From the NCBI GenBank assembly GCA_945887955.1, contig CAMCZO010000005.1, forward strand, positions 1 through 64,000: a stretch of DNA of 64,000 bases, given 5' to 3'. The position numbers and the translations under genes are program-made. Source of the stretch: Chitinophaga pinensis. Lineage in GTDB: Bacteria; Bacteroidota; Bacteroidia; B-17B0; Aurantibacillaceae. Shown piece by piece: positions 63,794 through 64,000 of this stretch. The stretch's first letter is position 1; every line of letters begins with the position of its first letter. The notes beneath the pieces are model-generated. The model made no database searches, was not told the origin of the DNA, and saw nothing but the letters and a program-made list of their open reading frames with translations.

Positions 63794-64000
63794 CTAATAA
63801 ATTCGGAACGTTGTTAGGCTAGAACCACCAAGAATTCCTAAGCCATTAATTACATTACTATAAACAAGAACTGGCTCAGAAAAAAAACCACCCCCAGCTT
63901 CAGCTTGTTTTTTTAAGGTCATTTTATAATTATAATATTCTTGACTTAAATTGCTTATTTCCAGATAAACGCGTATACTTTTTAAATTTTCAGGGATGTT
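63794..64000 (-). CDS. DUF4249 domain-containing protein, C-terminal end (cut by the window edge)
   Basis: The minus strand reads through from the window edge to a TAG at 63796-63794, giving the last 68 residues of a protein that starts beyond 64000. The segment 'LEISNLSQEYYNYKMTLKKQ' followed by 'FFSEPVLVYSNVINGLGILGG' and 'LTTFRIY' at the end matches the C terminus I know for DUF4249, a lipoprotein family usually encoded next to SusC/TonB-type receptors in Bacteroidota. It is upstream of dusB on the same strand. Neighbours to the right would test whether a TonB receptor pair is present. Confidence 0.75.
   Translation of the reverse strand, partial: NIPENLKSIRVYLEISNLSQEYYNYKMTLKKQAEAGGGFFSEPVLVYSNVINGLGILGGSSLTTFRIY

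Overview
The window is chromosomal DNA from a member of the Bacteroidota. The evidence is five large secreted proteins with C-terminal type IX secretion (T9SS) sorting domains, promoters of the Bacteroidota form (TTTG, about 19 bases, TAnnTTTG), starts without Shine-Dalgarno sequences, and phylum-typical families (DUF4197, DUF5606, DUF4249, PafA phosphatase, bacterial GGGP synthase, an ATP synthase locus without atpD/atpC). The DNA is very AT-rich (by eye about 30% GC). A futalosine-pathway MqnA-like gene suggests a lineage outside the classical Flavobacteriaceae; that is inference. No rRNA, tRNA, CRISPR array, prophage, insertion sequence or other mobile element was seen. It reads as ordinary core chromosome with a few unusual genes.

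Layout. 1-7100: two T9SS cargo proteins (one with a gingipain-like fold, one with six PKD domains) around a DUF4197 protein and CinA. 7.1-16.7 kb, all minus: mfd, an orphan sensor kinase and an iron/cobalamin-type ABC importer (substrate lipoprotein, permease, ATPase), then a SET-domain protein, pth and holB. 16.9-30.3 kb: three more T9SS cargo genes (Omp28-like, Ig-repeat, choice-of-anchor I) around a minus-strand set of ALDH7-type aldehyde dehydrogenase, a membrane UDP-sugar 4,6-dehydratase and the phosphatase PafA. 30.6-33.4 kb: a tight operon of metallophosphoesterase, glycosyltransferase and diacylglycerol kinase that resembles a membrane lipid-remodelling module. 33.4-37.6 kb: mqnA, purM, a lipoprotein and lysS. 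37.8-39.7 kb: an ECF sigma factor and a photolyase behind a regular array of four operator-like motifs. 40.2-46.0 kb: a fatty acid desaturase and atpB-E-F-H-A-G. 46.2-49.6 kb: an EVE protein and a five-gene minus operon (phosphopantetheinyl transferase, GGGP synthase, ThiE-like, PnuC, NadR-like kinase). 49.7-64 kb: ahcY, a membrane metallophosphoesterase, a double-length D-Ala-D-Ala ligase, a polytopic membrane protein ending in an OmpA domain, DUF5606, aminopeptidase P, a DPP-IV-type peptidase, a dus gene and the 3' end of a DUF4249 gene cut by the window edge.

How the parts connect. Two loci concern phosphorus: PafA releases phosphate from organic esters, and the 30.6 kb operon could turn phospholipid into diacylglycerol, glycosylate it, or return it to phosphatidate. 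The sigma factor and photolyase look like a light or DNA-damage response unit under a dedicated regulator that is not in the window. The vitamin operon joins NAD salvage, thiamine-type chemistry, carrier-protein activation and ether-lipid precursor synthesis. Most named genes are housekeeping; the strongest leads are the operator array, the lipid operon, the OmpA-tailed membrane protein and the tandem ligase.
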